A DNA stretch of 64,000 nucleotides from Candidatus Chlorobium antarcticum (GTDB lineage Bacteria > Bacteroidota > Chlorobiia > Chlorobiales > Chlorobiaceae): assembly GCA_030765725.1 (NCBI GenBank), contig JAVCDF010000001.1, positions 124,001 to 188,000 of the forward strand. The letters run 5' to 3'. The translations under genes were made by a program, and so were the position numbers. Of the stretch, positions 51,147-63,050 are shown piece after piece (positions within the stretch are counted from its first letter, which is position 1; every line of letters begins with the position of its first letter). The notes beneath the pieces are model-generated. The model was not told the origin of the DNA, did not search any database, and worked only from the letters and a program-made list of their open reading frames with translations.

Positions 51147-53927
51147 TTGCCGAACCTGAGACCACTCCTCGTTTCGGTTTTCCTTTTGGCATCTCTTTCA
51201 ACTGTAGTGACCACAACGGAAACCGACGCCGCCCCCCGACATGTGAGGGTACTGCCCGATACGCTTTCCATACCCATGCAGCGCTATACCATTCTTCCGG
51301 CCATGCGTCCGGCAAGGAAAACGGTTGGACTGGCTCTTTCCGGCGGAGGCGCCAACGGCTTGGCGCAAATAGGAGTGCTCAAGGCTTTTGAAGAAGAGGG
51401 AATACCAGTTGATTTCATCGCGGGCACCAGCATGGGCGCCGTTATTGGAGGGCTGTACAGTTGCGGATACACGCCCGACGAACTCAAAGAGATAGCCCAT
51501 ACCCTGCCATGGGGGTCCATTGTCAGCATAGGGAACAACGAGTACTCCCGATCCAATATTTTTCTTGAACAGCAAAGGGTGCGCGACCGCTCCACAATAG
51601 CAATCCGCTTTGAGAAACTGAAGCTGATCATACCTCGCTCTCTCAGTTCCGCACAGGCGCTGACCGAAACGCTTGACCTTCTGGCACTCAACTCCCTCTA
51701 TTCCGTAACAGATGACTTTTCCTCTCTACCGGTGAAGTTCAGAGCCGTCACCACCGATCTGGTCTCAGGCAAGCGGGTTACCCTTTCATCTGGCTCACTC
51801 TCTGAAGCAATGCGAGCAAGCAGTACCATTCCGGTTCTGTTTTCACCCATTGCGCGCGGCCATCGCCAGTTGGTTGACGGCGGCCTGGTTGCCAACCTTC
51901 CGGTTGATGAACTTGAGTCGTTCAATGCTGGCTACAAGGTTGCAGTGGATACACACGGAAGCATGTACTCCACGGGACGGGAACTTGACCTTCCATGGAA
52001 AGCCGCCGATCAGGCACTAACCATACTGACGAAACTCCAATACCCAGCGCAGCTTGAGAAGGCCGACATAGTCATCCGCCCCGAACTGCAGAACCGCATG
52101 GCAACCGATTTTTCAAAGATCGACAGCCTTGTGGTCTCGGGATATGCAAAAGGCAAAGCCCTTGCGGGAACCATCAGGCGAAGCATTGAGAAACAGAGGA
52201 AATCGTCTCCTGCAAAAAGATCGATTGCAGGGTACACCAAAAAAATCAGTTTTCCCAGAGAGAGCCAAGAATTCATCGAGCACTACCATATCGTCGCCGG
52301 CATAGTGCGCAATGCCACCAATACCAGAGTCGCTCTTCGTGAACTGCTTGAAACTGACCTGTTCACCAGGGTCCATGCGGAGGTTGACTCCCGAGGGAAA
52401 CTGGCCGTTTTCCACCTAACCCCCCTTCCGGAAATTCGGCAGATACAGATCAGCGGCGGCCCTCCCGACGCGCTCTCCCCCAATGAACAGAGGACATGTT
52501 TTTCCCCGCTGATAGAGCGCGTTTACACCAACAAAGCCGGAACAAGGGCCCTTGAAAGCCTTGTGAGGGCATACCGCGACAAAGGATACAGCCTTGTTCA
52601 TATAACGCGTACCGGCGTTACTGGCAGCACGCTGCAGGTACGGGTAAGCTCGGGAAAAGCCGATGCAATCACCGTGGCGCAGGACCGCAACATAACCGGC
52701 CCAACCCCGGTGAACCGTGAAATAAAGGTTGACACCACAACGGTGGTCCGGCTCAGAGAGGCCCGCTCATCAGTCAAAAATCTTTATGACACCGGGGTGT
52801 TCAACCGCGTGTCGGTATCGGCGGTATCAACCGCTGAGGGGGATGACGAACGCACCCTTTTGAAGTTCTCACTGGATGAAAAGCCTGCCTCGGTGCTGCG
52901 CATAGGCCTTCGTTACGATGAAACCAGCAATGCTCAGTTCCTGCTCGATTACAGGAACGAAAACCTCGCAGGAACAACCAACTCACTTGGTGGATGGCTG
53001 AAAGTGGGCCAGAAAAACAATGTGGCGAACATTGAGTACAACATGCCCCGCATTGGCTCGACCAACTTCACCATGTCCTCAAAGCTGTTTTACGACAAAC
53101 ATGATTTTGACAATGCAAGCATTGTCTTCGACAAGCAGTTTTTCAACACCCGTTCATACAACAGCGGCACCTATGACATTCAGAAATATGGCTTCAGCAC
53201 GGCATTCGGCACCCGAATCCGCAAAAACGGTAAGTTCATAGCCGACATCACCCTCCAGAACTCCAAATCAAGCACTGATTCTGAGCAGGCTGACAGGTTT
53301 ACCACAGAGAACATGGACCTGCTCTCCCTCGGCTCCCGGATCACCATAGACTCGCGCGATAACGCCCTTATAGCAACAAAAGGCAGCTATACCGACCTGC
53401 GATACGCCGTCACCACGCCGGCCATGCAAAACGAAAACCTCTTCTGGCAGCTTTCAGGAACGCATGAGCAGAACATCCCGGTTGCTGAACACACAACCCT
53501 CCAGCTTTCAGGCCAGTTTGGAATTAGTAGCGTTTCGGTCCCCCTCTCTGAAAAGTTTTTCCTCGGTGGCCCGGGAACATCTTACAGCCGGCGCTTCATA
53601 GGGCTGCAGGAGAATGCCCTACCGGGTAACAACATTGCTTCGGCAGGGGTGCAGCTGCAATGCCGGCCTCCGTTCGACATCATCTTCCCCACAGCGCTAC
53701 GGTTCAACTACAATGCCGGTAACGCATGGGAAAGCCGCGATCAAATAGCGCTGTCAAGACTGATTCACGGCATCGGGACAAGCCTTGTCTGGGAGACGCC
53801 CATCGGCCCCGCACGGTTTACCGCGGCAAAAGCATTCTCGTTCCTTCGTCAAGCGGATGAGCCCGAATCTTCCACACTGCGCTTTGCCGACACGGTATTC
53901 TACTTCAGCCTCGGCCACGACTTCTGA
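51147..53927 (+). CDS. Patatin-like phospholipase with POTRA and outer-membrane beta-barrel domains
   Basis: A 926-residue surface protein. It has a signal peptide (1-28), a patatin domain with ALSGGGANG (oxyanion loop), Ser95 in GTSMG, and Asp244 in VDGG forming the Ser-Asp dyad. One or more POTRA-like repeats follow (about 380-580), and a C-terminal Omp85-type barrel ends in Phe (FYFSLGHDF). The layout is that of PlpD-type (type Vd) autotransporters. The start is TTG, supported by AAGGAG eight bases upstream. It is followed by surE. The lipid substrate is unknown. Confidence 0.9.
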   Translation: MPNLRPLLVSVFLLASLSTVVTTTETDAAPRHVRVLPDTLSIPMQRYTILPAMRPARKTVGLALSGGGANGLAQIGVLKAFEEEGIPVDFIAGTSMGAVIGGLYSCGYTPDELKEIAHTLPWGSIVSIGNNEYSRSNIFLEQQRVRDRSTIAIRFEKLKLIIPRSLSSAQALTETLDLLALNSLYSVTDDFSSLPVKFRAVTTDLVSGKRVTLSSGSLSEAMRASSTIPVLFSPIARGHRQLVDGGLVANLPVDELESFNAGYKVAVDTHGSMYSTGRELDLPWKAADQALTILTKLQYPAQLEKADIVIRPELQNRMATDFSKIDSLVVSGYAKGKALAGTIRRSIEKQRKSSPAKRSIAGYTKKISFPRESQEFIEHYHIVAGIVRNATNTRVALRELLETDLFTRVHAEVDSRGKLAVFHLTPLPEIRQIQISGGPPDALSPNEQRTCFSPLIERVYTNKAGTRALESLVRAYRDKGYSLVHITRTGVTGSTLQVRVSSGKADAITVAQDRNITGPTPVNREIKVDTTTVVRLREARSSVKNLYDTGVFNRVSVSAVSTAEGDDERTLLKFSLDEKPASVLRIGLRYDETSNAQFLLDYRNENLAGTTNSLGGWLKVGQKNNVANIEYNMPRIGSTNFTMSSKLFYDKHDFDNASIVFDKQFFNTRSYNSGTYDIQKYGFSTAFGTRIRKNGKFIADITLQNSKSSTDSEQADRFTTENMDLLSLGSRITIDSRDNALIATKGSYTDLRYAVTTPAMQNENLFWQLSGTHEQNIPVAEHTTLQLSGQFGISSVSVPLSEKFFLGGPGTSYSRRFIGLQENALPGNNIASAGVQLQCRPPFDIIFPTALRFNYNAGNAWESRDQIALSRLIHGIGTSLVWETPIGPARFTAAKAFSFLRQADEPESSTLRFADTVFYFSLGHDF

Positions 53928-53944
53928 ACGGAACTACAAAACAC

Positions 53945-56420
<2,476 letters not shown>

Positions 56421-56448
56421 GGGGCAGGGCACATTGACCAAAAACCCG

Positions 56449-56772
56449 TCAAGTGCCGCAAATCGAAACCCCGTCATTGCTCTCCCGGCTGAGGAGCTGA
56501 CAGCAGCGGCAGACAAGAAGACGAAGTTCATCTGCGGAAATTCCATCACAGAGCTTCCCCACCACAACAGCTATCTCTTTCTTGTACTCCTCGGTCTTGG
56601 GTAATTGCAGTCCGCGTTTTTTATGGATATACTGTGAAACGGCTGCAGGGGTAACATCAAGAATTTTTGCTGCCTGAGACTGTGTCATACCTGTCTTCAC
56701 CAGGCCTATTGCAATATCTGCCCGGATTTGCGGCAAATGGTACCAAACGGCTTTTTCGCAGGGAAATATCAC
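56449..56772 (-). CDS. Cys-rich XRE-like HTH transcriptional regulator
   Basis: A 107-residue protein. Residues about 14-55 form a helix-turn-helix (GMTQSQAAKILDVTPAAVSQYIHKKRG). The N-terminus has PCEKAVWYHLP with Cys5, and the C-terminal helix holds Cys88, Cys90 and Cys91 (LVCRCCQLL), with further Cys75 and Cys105. Small HTH regulators with an N-terminal PCE-W and a C-terminal Cys cluster occur in anaerobes and archaea, and cysteines could bind an iron-sulfur cluster, but this is inference. The start is GTG, since no ATG precedes the conserved region. It is divergent from a haem-binding protein 32 bases away. Confidence 0.8.
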   Translation of the reverse strand: MIFPCEKAVWYHLPQIRADIAIGLVKTGMTQSQAAKILDVTPAAVSQYIHKKRGLQLPKTEEYKKEIAVVVGKLCDGISADELRLLVCRCCQLLSRESNDGVSICGT

Positions 56773-56804
56773 GATAACTCTGTCTATAAGGTTACACTTC
56801 GGTC

Positions 56805-57242
56805 ATGAACACTTCATTCAAATCCATAGCAGGCTGGACTCTTCTTCTTCTGATCCTGATCCAGTTTGTGCCGCTCCGCCGCATCAATCCCCCTGCAACC
56901 GAGAGTTTCAAAGCCCCGCAGCCAATACGGCGCATACTGAAAAACGCCTGCTACGACTGCCATTCCTATGAAACCCGCTGGCCAAAGGCAGCGTATATAG
57001 CTCCAGCCTCATGGGTTATCTACCGCACTGTTTCTGCCGGACGCAGCGCACTGAACTTTACTGAATGGGAGAACGCAAGGAACGAAAAAACATACGAACT
57101 GCGGGAATCAATGCTTGCAACCATTGAAAAGGGCACTCAGCACCAGCCACTCTACTACCTTTGGAAACCAAGTTCAGCCCTCTCTCCCAGAGAAAGCGGA
57201 GCCGTCATCACCTGGCTCAAAGCCTCTCTAATAAAACCTTGA
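56805..57242 (+). CDS. Membrane-anchored haem-binding (CxxCH) protein
   Basis: A 145-residue protein with an N-terminal hydrophobic segment (about 8-24) and a single haem-attachment motif CYDCH (Cys49, Cys52, His53) in the context CYDCHSYETRWP. This matches the haem-binding domain family of Bacteroidetes/Chlorobi, usually 140-160 residues. It probably faces the periplasm as a mono-haem c-type protein. The gene is divergent from the Cys-rich HTH regulator, which may control it. Confidence 0.87.
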   Translation: MNTSFKSIAGWTLLLLILIQFVPLRRINPPATESFKAPQPIRRILKNACYDCHSYETRWPKAAYIAPASWVIYRTVSAGRSALNFTEWENARNEKTYELRESMLATIEKGTQHQPLYYLWKPSSALSPRESGAVITWLKASLIKP

Positions 57243-57249
57243 GCTACAG

Positions 57250-57981
57250 CTAAAAATTCAGGCAGTACCCTTCGGGATAGAATTTCCTGATGATGGAAAT
57301 CACCTCTTCAGGATCATCTTCGAGATAGATAAAACCCAGATCACAGGGGGAAATAAAGCCGTTTTCCTGAAGCATGGACTCCTGAATCCATTGGTAGAAT
57401 CCCTCCCAGTAGCTTTTTCCCACAAGAATGATTGGGAACCGCTCACTTTTACCTGTCTGAATGAGCGTCATCGCCTCCGACACCTCGTCAAGCGTTCCAA
57501 ACCCACCGGGAAGAGCAATAAAGGCCTGTGAGTATTTAAGAAACATCACCTTCCGAACAAAAAAGTACTGAAAACTCACCAGTTTGTCAACATCGATATA
57601 CCGGTTAGCGGCCTGTTGGTTGGGCAGTTTGATATTGAATCCGATAGAGACGCCCCCGGCCTCCTGAGCACCACGGTTCGCCCCCTCCATCACACCCGGT
57701 CCCCCTCCGGTTATAACCGAAATCCCCTCACGGGCAAGCATGCCTCCAAGTGTACGGGCAAGTTCATATCCAGCACTCCCCTCCTCAACCCTTGTGGAGC
57801 CGAACACACTGACCGCTGGTGCCGCATCGCCCATGACCTCAAACCCGCTGACAAACTCAGCCATGATTTTAAAAACGCGCCAGCCGTCAACCATAAAGTC
57901 GCTGCCGCGATCTCCCTGAGCTGGATGCACCGGCGGGGAAAGGGGTTTGAGTGGCTCTTTACCCTGATTTTTATTTTCCAT
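57250..57981 (-). CDS. LOG-family protein (Rossmann-fold nucleotide-binding)
   Basis: A 243-residue member of the family that includes the plant cytokinin-activating enzyme LONELY GUY. It has VFGSTR, GGGPGVMEGANRGA, and PGGFGTLDE, the active-site motif. Characterised members are nucleoside 5'-monophosphate phosphoribohydrolases. The bacterial role of this type is often unknown. It converges with the haem-binding gene, seven bases away. Confidence 0.88.
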   Translation of the reverse strand: MENKNQGKEPLKPLSPPVHPAQGDRGSDFMVDGWRVFKIMAEFVSGFEVMGDAAPAVSVFGSTRVEEGSAGYELARTLGGMLAREGISVITGGGPGVMEGANRGAQEAGGVSIGFNIKLPNQQAANRYIDVDKLVSFQYFFVRKVMFLKYSQAFIALPGGFGTLDEVSEAMTLIQTGKSERFPIILVGKSYWEGFYQWIQESMLQENGFISPCDLGFIYLEDDPEEVISIIRKFYPEGYCLNF

Positions 57982-58019
57982 AAAAACAGCTTTCTGTGGT
58001 TGAGATGCTTAGAGGTGCC

Positions 58020-58583
58020 CTACAGTTCCAGAAAATTCCGGATAAGGTGCCGACCCTCGCCGGTCATGATTGACTCGGGATGAAACTGAACCCCATAGAG
58101 CTTCAGCTCCCGACTGTCCATACCCATAATTACCCCGTCTTCTGTCCATGCCCGAATGGTCAGTTCGGAAGGCAGAGTTGAGCGTTCAACAATCAGCGAG
58201 TGATAACGGGTTGCGGTGAAGGGGTTGTCAAGGTCCCTGAAAACACCCTCTCCGTCATGAAATACGGGAGAGGTTTTGCCATGCATAATATGCTCCGCAC
58301 GAATCACCTTGCCGCCAAGTGCCTCCGCGATTGACTGGTGGCCAAGGCAGACGCCAAGCAATGGAACTGCTCCCTTCACTGCATTGATAAGATCAACCGA
58401 TATTCCGGCATCCTCTGGAGTGCCTGGCCCGGGAGAGATCACAATTTTTTCGGGCGAAAGATCAAGAACCTCCCCAACACTCAGCTCATCGTTGCGGAAT
58501 ACCCTGACCTCAGCACCCGACTCGCCGATATACTGCACCAGGTTATAGGTGAAGGAATCATAATTGTCAACAACAAGAATCAT
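58020..58583 (-). CDS. trpG: Glutamine amidotransferase of anthranilate/aminodeoxychorismate synthase
   Basis: A class I amidotransferase of about 187 residues. It begins [18 protein letters not shown], has [12 protein letters not shown], the nucleophile Cys in GVCLGHQ, and the His-Glu pair in VQFHPES. It supplies ammonia to TrpE and/or PabB; the sequence does not separate TrpG from PabA. No trpE or pabB is adjacent. I use the ATG at 58583 over a GTG two codons upstream. It lies 21 bases after the GlmU-like gene. Confidence 0.92.
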   Translation of the reverse strand: MILVVDNYDSFTYNLVQYIGESGAEVRVFRNDELSVGEVLDLSPEKIVISPGPGTPEDAGISVDLINAVKGAVPLLGVCLGHQSIAEALGGKVIRAEHIMHGKTSPVFHDGEGVFRDLDNPFTATRYHSLIVERSTLPSELTIRAWTEDGVIMGMDSRELKLYGVQFHPESIMTGEGRHLIRNFLEL

Positions 58584-58604
58584 GTGCACTGGAATGCTTA
58601 AGAG

Positions 58605-59858
58605 TTATTCAGATACTGAACCACCCCGAACTTCCGGGGTATCAGCCACGAAACGAAACAGCGACTCATAGGCGGCGCTCATTGCCACACCCCTGCGGGC
58701 CATGACCTTCCGAGCCGTTTCAACCGCACGGTCAATTCCATAGGGCTCAAATCCGTCTGCGCCACCCCATACGAATGAAGGTATCTCCTTCGGGGGGAAA
58801 CCCGCGCCAAAAACATTGGCGGCTATGCCGGTAACAGTGCCGGTATTGAATGCCGTATTGATGGCAGAGCGGCTGTGCTCGCCCATCAGCAGCCCCAGAA
58901 ACTGAAGCCCTGTTTCATATTGCCGGTCGCCCTGAAGAATACGAACCGGGCTGTAGTTGTTTTTCAAATCGGACGAATTGGTTCCTGCCCCAAGATTACA
59001 CCAGTGCGAAAGATAGGAATGGCCCAGAAACCCGTCATGCTGCTTGTTGGCATACGCTTCAATGATGCAGTCCTCCACCTCGCCGCCGATTTTCGAGCCC
59101 CGCCCAATAGAAACATTGCTGTATACCCTCGCCCCCGCTTTCACCCTGCATGAGGGGCCGGCATATACATTCTGCATCACCACAGCCAGCGGCTCAACCA
59201 CGGCACCTTCTCCAATGGCAACAAACCCTTCTTCGCCGTCAATAACCGCACCGGCACGCACAACAGCTCCAGGAGCCACGAAAACATTCGACGGGTTGAC
59301 AATCACAGCCGAATGGTGAACCGTACCCTCAATGCGGCCAAGTGGAAGGGAGGATGCCTCTCGCATCAGCTCTTCGGTATGCAATGCAACAGCATCCCAC
59401 AGGAAAGAGAGCAACCGGAAACCCTCAACTGCTGTGCAACGAAGGTCAGCCTTGAGCCTTTCCCCGTCAATGCAGTCTTCAAACAGTCCATCCGGACCCA
59501 AAACACGCGATGCAGGGATGCGGGCAAAGAGCAGTTCGCCGTCCTGCACCAGTGCCGTTCCGCTTTCAGGAGCGATCCCTGTAATAAGTTCGCCCACTGC
59601 GCTGTCGCAGACAATCCGTCCGTTCACAAGAAGAAGGTCGTCATCGTCAGCCCTGTTGACCGGAGCATCGGGGCAGAGTTCCCTGTAAAGAGGGGCAAGC
59701 GCTCGACGAATATGGAACGACAGCTCAATGCCGGGCAGGTGCCACTCAAACTTCTCACGAAGGGTACTGAACCCGACCGTAAGCCCGTAAACCGGCTTGA
59801 GCCCCACAAGAGGCATCAGGCGATGCACATGTCTGTCTTCAAAGAGAACTACCTGCAT
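58605..59858 (-). CDS. GlmU-like sugar nucleotidyltransferase/acyltransferase (alternative bacterial type)
   Basis: A 417-residue protein. The N-terminal part (about 1-180) is a diverged nucleotidyltransferase-like domain starting VVLFEDRHVHRLMPL. The C-terminal part is a left-handed beta-helix with hexapeptide repeats (AVVRAGAVIDGEEGFVAIG and following). This fits the alternative GlmU-type family of Bacteroidetes/Chlorobi, thought to make UDP-N-acetylglucosamine. The canonical LxAGxGTRM signature is absent. The gene lies upstream of trpG on the minus strand. Confidence 0.82.
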   Translation of the reverse strand: MQVVLFEDRHVHRLMPLVGLKPVYGLTVGFSTLREKFEWHLPGIELSFHIRRALAPLYRELCPDAPVNRADDDDLLLVNGRIVCDSAVGELITGIAPESGTALVQDGELLFARIPASRVLGPDGLFEDCIDGERLKADLRCTAVEGFRLLSFLWDAVALHTEELMREASSLPLGRIEGTVHHSAVIVNPSNVFVAPGAVVRAGAVIDGEEGFVAIGEGAVVEPLAVVMQNVYAGPSCRVKAGARVYSNVSIGRGSKIGGEVEDCIIEAYANKQHDGFLGHSYLSHWCNLGAGTNSSDLKNNYSPVRILQGDRQYETGLQFLGLLMGEHSRSAINTAFNTGTVTGIAANVFGAGFPPKEIPSFVWGGADGFEPYGIDRAVETARKVMARRGVAMSAAYESLFRFVADTPEVRGGSVSE

Positions 59859-60435
59859 GATTCATTCATCTCAGTTCACAAAGGGGCTGATCAAGCACCG
59901 GAACACCATCATTACGAGTGATTTAATATGCATTTTAAACGGAGTATAACCTATAAGCGCCCGCATGAACGGCATACACATATCCGAGCGACCCGTCCCT
60001 TGTTGACTGAATGATTAAAAAAAGTATAACCTTGGGAAGCCGGCATGAGAGCACTGTGCTACATAAAAAAAGAGCAATAAAAATAGGGATCTACAGCAAG
60101 GCGATGTATTCAAAAGAAAATAACGAAAACAGAAAAAATACTCATCTTACTGCAATTCAACCACATACGAAACCGTGTTTTATGCAAAACAAGCAAAAAA
60201 CCTTCTTCTTTTAAGAATAAATTCTCGATATTACATCAAACAATGCGCCACAGGCGCAAATCACTGTGCCCCCATCAATGCAGTATACATGCAGGCCCGA
60301 GTACTAAACATATCAGTAGAGAATATCTAGGAAAGCGACCACAGCAGTGAAGGCTATAGAAAAAAACTGGCCCTTGTTGAAAACAATATACTGCTGAGCT
60401 GGATTGAGGCGCAAGAGGATATCGTCCTCAACACT
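59859..60435. other. AT-rich intergenic region upstream of the coiled-coil/HTH regulator
   Basis: 577 bases, clearly richer in A and T than the neighbourhood between about 59930 and 60240. A 67-codon frame at 60011-60214 has no recognisable features. From 60331 the frame of the following gene is open and encodes a plausible protein stretch, but lacks a start codon. No tRNA, repeat or mobile-element end was recognised. Confidence 0.5.
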
Positions 60436-61506
60436 ATGGATCTAAACATGTTGCAACAAGCCGTCACCGATGCAGAGCTTGAAACAAAAGCGGTAATCCT
60501 GCTCTATGATCTCAGCCATATAGGCTGCATTACACTGAACTACAAGCAGTCCATAGCCGACCTCGTCTTCAACTGGAAACCGGGCATTGAACTGATTGTT
60601 TTTTTCAACATCCCCGAAGCGATACGGATTCTGACAGAATCGTTCGCAGCCGTCATCCCCGACACCATCCCTGTTCTTAAGGCAGGGAGTTATGATGAAG
60701 CTCTTCTTGCGGCACGGGCCCACAAGGCCGGCAGTGCCACGGTTCTCAATGGCGAAAGCAATCTCACGAATGAAGACGCTGCCGCCAAAAACGAATTTCT
60801 TGCTGTTGTTGCAAGAATATCATGGATGAATATGCTTGATCAGCATATAACTATCCCTCTGCATGACAACCGCGATCATTCCTACTTCAAAGCGCTTGAG
60901 GCGCTGCAGTCTGACCTCAGGGCAAAAGAGAAAGAAAAAAATCGCGAACTCGATCAACTCACAGCCAACCTTGAACAGCGAATAACACACATGGTGATCA
61001 AAATGAATGCACAAACCGAAATGAACAGACAAACCGGCCGTGATTCCGAAAAGGAAATTGCTGAGCTCAAATCACGCATTGCCAGCCAGGACATTGAACT
61101 GACAAGAGTATCAACGGCAATTGCGGAAAAAACCACTGCACTGCGCAACCTCCTCGACCAGATTTACGCGTTGGAGATTGACCCGACCCAGAAACGCCTG
61201 ATGACCGATGCCTGCCTGAGCCTGATTGAGACGGAAACCATTGAAAAAAGGCTCAACATCGAGCTAACCGAATCCGATTCAGTTTTTCTCTCAAAGCTGC
61301 AGAAAAAACATCCCAACCTGAACCAGCGCGAGCTTCGCATCAGCCTGCTTGTCAAGCTGAACTACGACACCCGTGAAATCGCCCGTTCCGTTGGCATTTC
61401 AACAAGGGGAATGGAAAGCATTCGCTACCGCATGCACAAAAAGCTCAGCCTCGGCAAGCACCAGTCCATCAAGACCTACCTGTCCGACCTGGCTGTTACC
61501 ATGTAA
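60436..61506 (+). CDS. Coiled-coil protein with C-terminal LuxR-like HTH domain
   Basis: A 356-residue probable transcriptional regulator. Residues about 15-105 form alternating strands and helices (KAVILLYDLSHIG, IELIVFFNIPEAIRIL) that could be a ligand-binding or STAS/receiver-like sensor domain. Residues about 155-245 are a long coiled coil. Residues 295-352 form an HTH (LNQRELRISLL, then TREIARSVGISTRGMESIRYRMHKKL), as in Bacteroidetes/Chlorobi LuxR-type proteins. The frame continues upstream to a TAG at 60328 without ATG, GTG or TTG, so the true N-terminus is uncertain. No target or partner gene is evident. Confidence 0.78.
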   Translation: MDLNMLQQAVTDAELETKAVILLYDLSHIGCITLNYKQSIADLVFNWKPGIELIVFFNIPEAIRILTESFAAVIPDTIPVLKAGSYDEALLAARAHKAGSATVLNGESNLTNEDAAAKNEFLAVVARISWMNMLDQHITIPLHDNRDHSYFKALEALQSDLRAKEKEKNRELDQLTANLEQRITHMVIKMNAQTEMNRQTGRDSEKEIAELKSRIASQDIELTRVSTAIAEKTTALRNLLDQIYALEIDPTQKRLMTDACLSLIETETIEKRLNIELTESDSVFLSKLQKKHPNLNQRELRISLLVKLNYDTREIARSVGISTRGMESIRYRMHKKLSLGKHQSIKTYLSDLAVTM

Positions 61507-61523
61507 AAGCCCCGAGCGTCTCT

Positions 61524-61558
61524 CCTCTCCCCCGCCACATCGGCAGACACGGGAGAGG
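61524..61558. terminator. Weak terminator-like hairpin between convergent genes
   Basis: An 8-base stem (CCTCTCCC / GGGAGAGG) encloses 19 bases that include a small inner GCC/GGC pairing. It lies between the regulator and the convergent aldehyde dehydrogenase gene. No T tract follows, so termination by this element alone is doubtful. Confidence 0.35.
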
Positions 61559-61569
61559 CTGAGTAGCAG

Positions 61570-62943
61570 TTAAGCGATGCAGAGGCTTTTGATATTGACA
61601 AATTCGCGTATTCCGTACCGGGCAAGCTCCCGGCCGTAACCGGACTGTTTTACCCCGCCGAACGGTAGCCTGGGGTCCGACTTTACCATACTGTTGATGA
61701 AACAGCTCCCCGCATCCAGCTGGTCCGCCACGGCAAGCGCCCGCTTGCGACTTGCGGAAAAGACCGCTGAGCCGAGCCCGAAAGGGGTGTCGTTGGCAAT
61801 GCGAACCGCCTCATCATCGTCCTGTGCCTCAATCAGAGTTGCAACCGGCCCGAACAGCTCTTCACTGTATGAGGCCATGCCGCGCTTTACCCCAGCAAGA
61901 AGGGTCGGCGGGTAAAAATATCCTTTCCTGTCCGGAATGGTTCCTCCGGTGAGCAGCCGGGCTCCGCCAGCAACACTCCGCACCACCTGATCATGCAGCT
62001 GCCGGCGAAGATCTTCGCGGGCAATCGGACCCACCTCCACACCCGCCTCAAACGGGTCGCCCATGAGGGCGCTTTGCATGCGCTTCAAAAGAAGTGCTTC
62101 AAATTCCGCCACCACCGCCTTGTGGACAATGAACCGCTTTGCTGCAATGCAGCTCTGTCCGCTATTGAGAAGACGGGACGCAACACAGTGGCTCACCGCA
62201 GAGGCAATGTCGGCATCGTCCAGTACGATATAGGGATCACTGCCGCCAAGCTCCAGCACACTGCGTTTCAATGCACGGCCCGCCTTGGTTGCCACTGCAC
62301 GGCCCGCCTCCGTACTGCCGGTTACCGATACGGCACTGACTGAAGGGTGGTCGATGATGAATCCTGTCAGCTGGTCTACATCTTCAAGATCAATATGAAT
62401 GGCACGATAAAGATGTTCAGGAAATCCAGCCCTCCGGAACAGACTCTCCATGGCTATGGATGATCCTGTTACATTGGGGGCGTGCTTGAGCAAAACGCCA
62501 TTGCCCGCCATGATTGCAGGCACGGCAAAACGAAACACCTGCCAAAAGGGGAAGTTCCACGGCATGACGCCAAGAACCAGCCCGATAGGCTCAAACTTTA
62601 CAAGTCCCTGCATTCCGTCCACATCGGTCTCCTCAGGCTGCAGAAACTGTTCGGCGTGAAGGGCGTAGTAGTCGCATACCCATGCGGATTTCTTTACCTC
62701 TGCCACTGCCTGCGAAAGCGGCTTGCCCATTTCACGGCTTATCAGTTCGGCATGCGCCTCAGCTTCCCGAATGAGCATTGCTGAAAGGCGCTGCATGCAC
62801 TCCCGGCGATGCTTTGCATCCGTCATACGCCAGGCGCGGTAATCAGTGTCGGCAAGGGCAATAACCTCCCCAAGCTCCTCCTGGTTCATGGCGGGATAGC
62901 TTGAAATAGGTTCTTCTGTCGATGGATTGATGGTGGTAATCAT
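61570..62943 (-). CDS. Aldehyde dehydrogenase, succinate-semialdehyde dehydrogenase type
   Basis: An NAD(P)-dependent dehydrogenase of 457 residues with this start. It has the cofactor segment VMPWNFPFWQVFR, VSVTGSTEAGR, the general-base Glu in LELGGSDPYIV, and the catalytic Cys in NSGQSCIAAKRFIV. Length and MITTINPSTEEPI opening match short SSADH proteins such as Sad. I use the ATG at 62943; ATG 62961 and a longer frame to 63054 exist but add residues unlike the family. The substrate could be succinate semialdehyde, but this cannot be proved from sequence. Confidence 0.88.
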   Translation of the reverse strand: MITTINPSTEEPISSYPAMNQEELGEVIALADTDYRAWRMTDAKHRRECMQRLSAMLIREAEAHAELISREMGKPLSQAVAEVKKSAWVCDYYALHAEQFLQPEETDVDGMQGLVKFEPIGLVLGVMPWNFPFWQVFRFAVPAIMAGNGVLLKHAPNVTGSSIAMESLFRRAGFPEHLYRAIHIDLEDVDQLTGFIIDHPSVSAVSVTGSTEAGRAVATKAGRALKRSVLELGGSDPYIVLDDADIASAVSHCVASRLLNSGQSCIAAKRFIVHKAVVAEFEALLLKRMQSALMGDPFEAGVEVGPIAREDLRRQLHDQVVRSVAGGARLLTGGTIPDRKGYFYPPTLLAGVKRGMASYSEELFGPVATLIEAQDDDEAVRIANDTPFGLGSAVFSASRKRALAVADQLDAGSCFINSMVKSDPRLPFGGVKQSGYGRELARYGIREFVNIKSLCIA

Positions 62944-63050
62944 GGGTAGAAGGGCATTCATGGGTAACAGGTAGTAGGGAAACTGTAAAATAGGGCATTT
63001 TGTTGGTTTGAAAAAGCCTGAATTACTCCGAAGTGCGCCCGTTCCACCTC

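Noticed and set aside
60011-60214. 67-codon frame in the AT-rich gap
   Set aside because: Low-complexity, Lys/Asn-rich translation with no motif and no clear ribosome-binding site; chance opening in AT-rich DNA cannot be excluded.
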